15,235 nt of DNA from Acidobacteriota bacterium (GTDB taxonomy: Bacteria; Acidobacteriota; Terriglobia; Terriglobales; Acidobacteriaceae). The stretch lies in assembly GCA_021846065.1 (NCBI GenBank), contig JAJZCP010000010.1:1-15235 (forward strand), in the 5' to 3' direction. The notes under the pieces were generated by a model. That model saw only the letters and a list, made by a program, of their open reading frames with translations, did no database searches and was not told the origin of the DNA. Every line of letters begins with the position of its first letter. The first letter of the stretch is position 1. Positions 13,138-15,235 of the stretch are shown in pieces. Position numbers and translations under genes: made by a program.

Positions 13138-14469
13138 ATGAAAAACCGGCGTGAGTTTCTGCGCGAAGCAACGGCTGTCTGCATCGGCGCGGCGATGCAG
13201 ACACGTGCTGACGCTGTATCGAACGAAGCGAACAACCGTCTTCGTTTTGGCGTGAATTACACGCCGCGACGGTTGTGGTGGTACTGCTGGCAGGACTGGA
13301 ATCAGCAGGCGGTCCTGGACGATCTGGAAGCCATCGCAGGGTTGGGCATGGATCATATCCGCGCGCAGTGCCTGTGGCCGATCTTCGAGCCGGGCATCAA
13401 TGTTGTGAATGAACGGGCGATTGAAGCACTGCATCGGCTGCTGGATGCGGCGGACCAGTGCGGGCTGGACGTGGAAGTGACCGTGCTGAATGGCTGGATG
13501 AGCGGCTTGTCGTTTCTGCCGGCGTGGTGCGCTCCGCTGGAGCAGCCGCGTGAAAACGAGGATTGGAATATCTTCCGTTCGCAGCAGGTCGTGACTGCCG
13601 AAAAGCTGCTCTTTCGCAGGATCGCTGAGTCGATTGGCGCGCATCGTCGTTTTCTTGGCTTCGATATCGGCAACGAGCTGGGCGTGTTGATGACCGGCGC
13701 AAACGCCGCGAGCACAACCGAGGCCGACCACTGGGCAAAAGCGATGCTGGGGCTGTGCAGCACACTGGCGCCAGGACACCTGCACGTGAACGGCGCCGAC
13801 CACTCCCACTGGTTTGCCGATTTTGGCTTTTCCCGCGCAGCGCTGGCCAACCTGGGAACAGCAACTGCGATTCACTCTTACATCCACTTCGACGGAGTCC
13901 TCGATCGCTTTGCCGCCGATTCGAATGAGACCCGGCATCTGGCCGTCTATGAAGTGGAACTGGCGACAGCGTATCAGCAGAATCCGTCGCGGCCGGTATG
14001 GGTGGAAGAGATCGGCGTGGGCGATGTGGAGATGCCGCTGACGGCAAAGCCTGACTTCATGCAGCAGACCGTGGAAAATCTGGCCCGGCGTAGCAATCTG
14101 TGGGGCATCACCTGGTGGTGCTCCCACGACATCGATCCGGCGATTGGCGGATTCAGCAGATACGAATATACCCTTGGCCTGCTGGACCTGAAAAACCATC
14201 CGAAGCCGCTTGGGAAGCAGTTCGCCGCGCTGGCGTCTGGATTCCGCGCACGCCGCGCACCGCAAGAAAAAAACCGCACCGCTCTGGTCATTCCCGAGTT
14301 CGGTTTGAACCGCACGCCGTGGCCCCCGGACTGGCGGATTGCCACGGCCTGGATGCGGCTGATGCGGAGCGGCAAGAACCCGGCGATTGTGCTGGAGAGT
14401 CGCGCAATGGATGCAGCATACCTGCGCCAGCGCGGCATCACAGAGATGATTCCGCTGGCGCACGCGTGA
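13138..14469 (+). CDS. Tat-exported clan GH-A glycoside hydrolase
   Basis: This 443-residue protein opens with a twin-arginine leader, KNRREFLRE (Arg4, Arg5, Phe7, Leu8), followed by a moderately hydrophobic stretch to about residue 21, so export in folded form by Tat is predicted. The mature part is a TIM barrel: FGVNYTPRRLWWYCWQDW (37-54), LGMDHIRAQCLWPIFEP, VTVLNGWMSG, FLGFDIGNELG with predicted acid/base Glu180, and VWVEEIGVG with predicted nucleophile Glu291, then GITWWCSHD. It belongs to clan GH-A near GH5 but I cannot name the subfamily or substrate. The ATG at 13138 is the only reasonable start; GAGG lies 12 nt away and AAGG directly abuts it, so initiation is probably weak or coupled to the upstream thiolase gene. 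It ends 32 nt from the convergent nuoN stop. Confidence 0.88.
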   Translation: MKNRREFLREATAVCIGAAMQTRADAVSNEANNRLRFGVNYTPRRLWWYCWQDWNQQAVLDDLEAIAGLGMDHIRAQCLWPIFEPGINVVNERAIEALHRLLDAADQCGLDVEVTVLNGWMSGLSFLPAWCAPLEQPRENEDWNIFRSQQVVTAEKLLFRRIAESIGAHRRFLGFDIGNELGVLMTGANAASTTEADHWAKAMLGLCSTLAPGHLHVNGADHSHWFADFGFSRAALANLGTATAIHSYIHFDGVLDRFAADSNETRHLAVYEVELATAYQQNPSRPVWVEEIGVGDVEMPLTAKPDFMQQTVENLARRSNLWGITWWCSHDIDPAIGGFSRYEYTLGLLDLKNHPKPLGKQFAALASGFRARRAPQEKNRTALVIPEFGLNRTPWPPDWRIATAWMRLMRSGKNPAIVLESRAMDAAYLRQRGITEMIPLAHA

Positions 14470-14501
14470 AATCGCAAAAGGGCGGATTGCCGGCGTGCGA
14501 C

Positions 14502-15235
14502 TCAGAGCGTAGGCAGCCAGCGCATCAGCACACCGGGAAAGATTCCAAGCACAAGGACGGCAACGGCAATCGCGACGAGCAGGAGCAACTCAAGGCGCGC
14601 GACTTCCAGCGTCCTCATCTCTGTTGCCGGAGCCACGTAGGCGCGCTTGAGCACCTGCAGGTAGTAGTAGAGTGAAACCGCACTGCCCGCGATGGCGAAA
14701 ATCACCATCCCCAGTCCCCATCCTGCGGCAAGCGGCGCACGCAGCACAGCGGCAAACATCTGGAACTTGACCCAGAAACCGACCAGCGGTGGAATGCCCG
14801 CCAGCGAAAGCAGGAAGACAAGCAGCGAGGCCGCCAGCAACGGACTGCGCACGCTGAGGCCGGCAAAGGCATCCAGGCGATCGGTGCCGGCATCGCGCTC
14901 CACGATGGCCACAACGCCAAAGGCTCCCACCGTGGTGAGCGCGTAGGTGAGCGCGTAGGTGAGCACGGCTCGATCGCCCGCAAGCGTGTGGGCCGCGATG
15001 CCCAGCAGCATGTAGCCGGCATGGGCAATGGCCGAGCAGGCCAGAATGCGGCGAACGCTGGACTGCACCAGCGCGGCAAGATTGCCGAGGATGATGGACG
15101 CGCCAGCCATCCAGAGCAGCGTCAGAGTCCATCCCCATGCTGGAGCAAGCGCCGCCGTGACGGCGATGAGAACGGCAAAGCTGGCAACCTTGGAGCCGGA
15201 GGCGATGAGCGCGGCGAACTGCTTCCCAAGCGGCT
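14502..15235 (-). CDS. nuoN: NADH-quinone oxidoreductase subunit N, 5' part cut by window edge
   Basis: This is the C-terminal half (243 codons) of the antiporter-like membrane subunit N of complex I, which couples NADH oxidation to proton pumping. The visible part starts in the GSKVASF segment (the conserved lysine helix of NuoN/L/M proteins), continues with NLAALVQSSVRRILACSAIAH and AGYMLLG, then YALTTVGAFGVV, FLLSLAGIPPLVGFWVKF and SLYYYLQVLKRAYV, ending in a final hydrophobic helix and WLPTL. SVRRxLACSxIAHAGY and LAGIPPLVGFxxKF are typical of NuoN. It is the usual last gene of a nuo operon, which would lie to the right of the window. The gene converges on the Tat-exported glycosidase, with 32 nt between the two stops and no clear terminator there. 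Confidence 0.95.
   Translation of the reverse strand, partial: PLGKQFAALIASGSKVASFAVLIAVTAALAPAWGWTLTLLWMAGASIILGNLAALVQSSVRRILACSAIAHAGYMLLGIAAHTLAGDRAVLTYALTYALTTVGAFGVVAIVERDAGTDRLDAFAGLSVRSPLLAASLLVFLLSLAGIPPLVGFWVKFQMFAAVLRAPLAAGWGLGMVIFAIAGSAVSLYYYLQVLKRAYVAPATEMRTLEVARLELLLLVAIAVAVLVLGIFPGVLMRWLPTL
14941..14964. repeat. 12-bp tandem repeat inside nuoN
   Basis: GCGTAGGTGAGC occurs twice in a row (14941-14952 and 14953-14964), in frame, encoding the repeated LTYA/ALTY part of a transmembrane helix. Another partial copy (GTGGTGAGC) precedes it. The family already has a Tyr-x-x-x-Tyr-Ala-Leu-Thr spacing here, so the repeat does not lengthen the protein. Confidence 0.75.

Noticed and set aside
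13069..14463. 464-codon open frame on the minus strand opposite the Tat-exported glycosidase
   Set aside because: It mirrors the coding frame of a well-supported glycosidase. The translation has no recognisable domain and no ribosome binding site was seen.
14459..14499. CGCACG / CGTGCG inverted repeat around the glycosidase-nuoN junction as a bidirectional terminator
   Set aside because: Only 6 bp with a 29-nt loop, overlapping the glycosidase stop and with no T-rich flanks. Likely chance.
14941..14964. In-frame 12-bp duplication in nuoN as a possible helix insertion
   Set aside because: The NuoN family has the same spacing at this helix, so nothing appears to be inserted. The repeat reflects similar codons for a repetitive helix.

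Overview
The window looks like a chromosomal segment of an Acidobacteriota bacterium, most likely class Terriglobia. This is inferred from protein character (a five-histidine cytochrome b558-type SdhC with a matching SdhA, a bacillithiol deacetylase, acidobacterial-type exported glycosidases) and from GC-rich coding sequence. No rRNA or marker gene was available to confirm it. No tRNA, rRNA, CRISPR array, insertion sequence, integrase or phage gene was found.

Left arm, all on the minus strand. A lipoprotein gene with a TTG start (5524-4112), a BshB1-like deacetylase (4089-3346) and an unassigned 264-residue protein (3311-2517) are spaced 22 and 34 nt apart and look like one transcript from an extended -10 promoter at 5561-5569. 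A hairpin and a well-formed sigma70-type promoter (TTGACG-17-AATAAT) follow. They drive sdhC (2353-1577) and sdhA (1463 to the left edge), which encode the membrane anchor and flavoprotein of succinate dehydrogenase; sdhB is expected just outside the window.

Centre, plus strand. After a 324-nt gene-free divergent region come a fused homocysteine methyltransferase/methylenetetrahydrofolate reductase (5849-7750) and the small subunit of exonuclease VII (xseB, 7782-8003). A 158-nt gap follows, containing three tandem 15-bp repeats.

Right arm. 8162-14469 reads as a sugar-utilisation locus: an NAD-type short-chain dehydrogenase, a fumarylacetoacetate-hydrolase-family enzyme, a convergent fuconolactonase-like amidohydrolase on the minus strand, a Sec-exported clan GH-A glycosidase, an SCP-x-type thiolase whose GTG start overlaps the glycosidase stop, and a Tat-exported second GH-A glycosidase. 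The SDR, hydrolase and lactonase match three steps of the non-phosphorylating L-fucose/L-rhamnose pathway, which ends in pyruvate and lactate (or lactaldehyde). The sugar dehydrogenase, the dehydratase, a transporter and a regulator are not in the window. The thiolase has no obvious place in this scheme and is the most puzzling part. The right edge holds the C-terminal half of nuoN (complex I) on the minus strand, convergent with the last glycosidase.

Nothing here is a clearly new defence or mobile system. The best candidates for undescribed biology are the glycosidase-thiolase coupling within a partial deoxysugar pathway and the unassigned gene downstream of bshB1.
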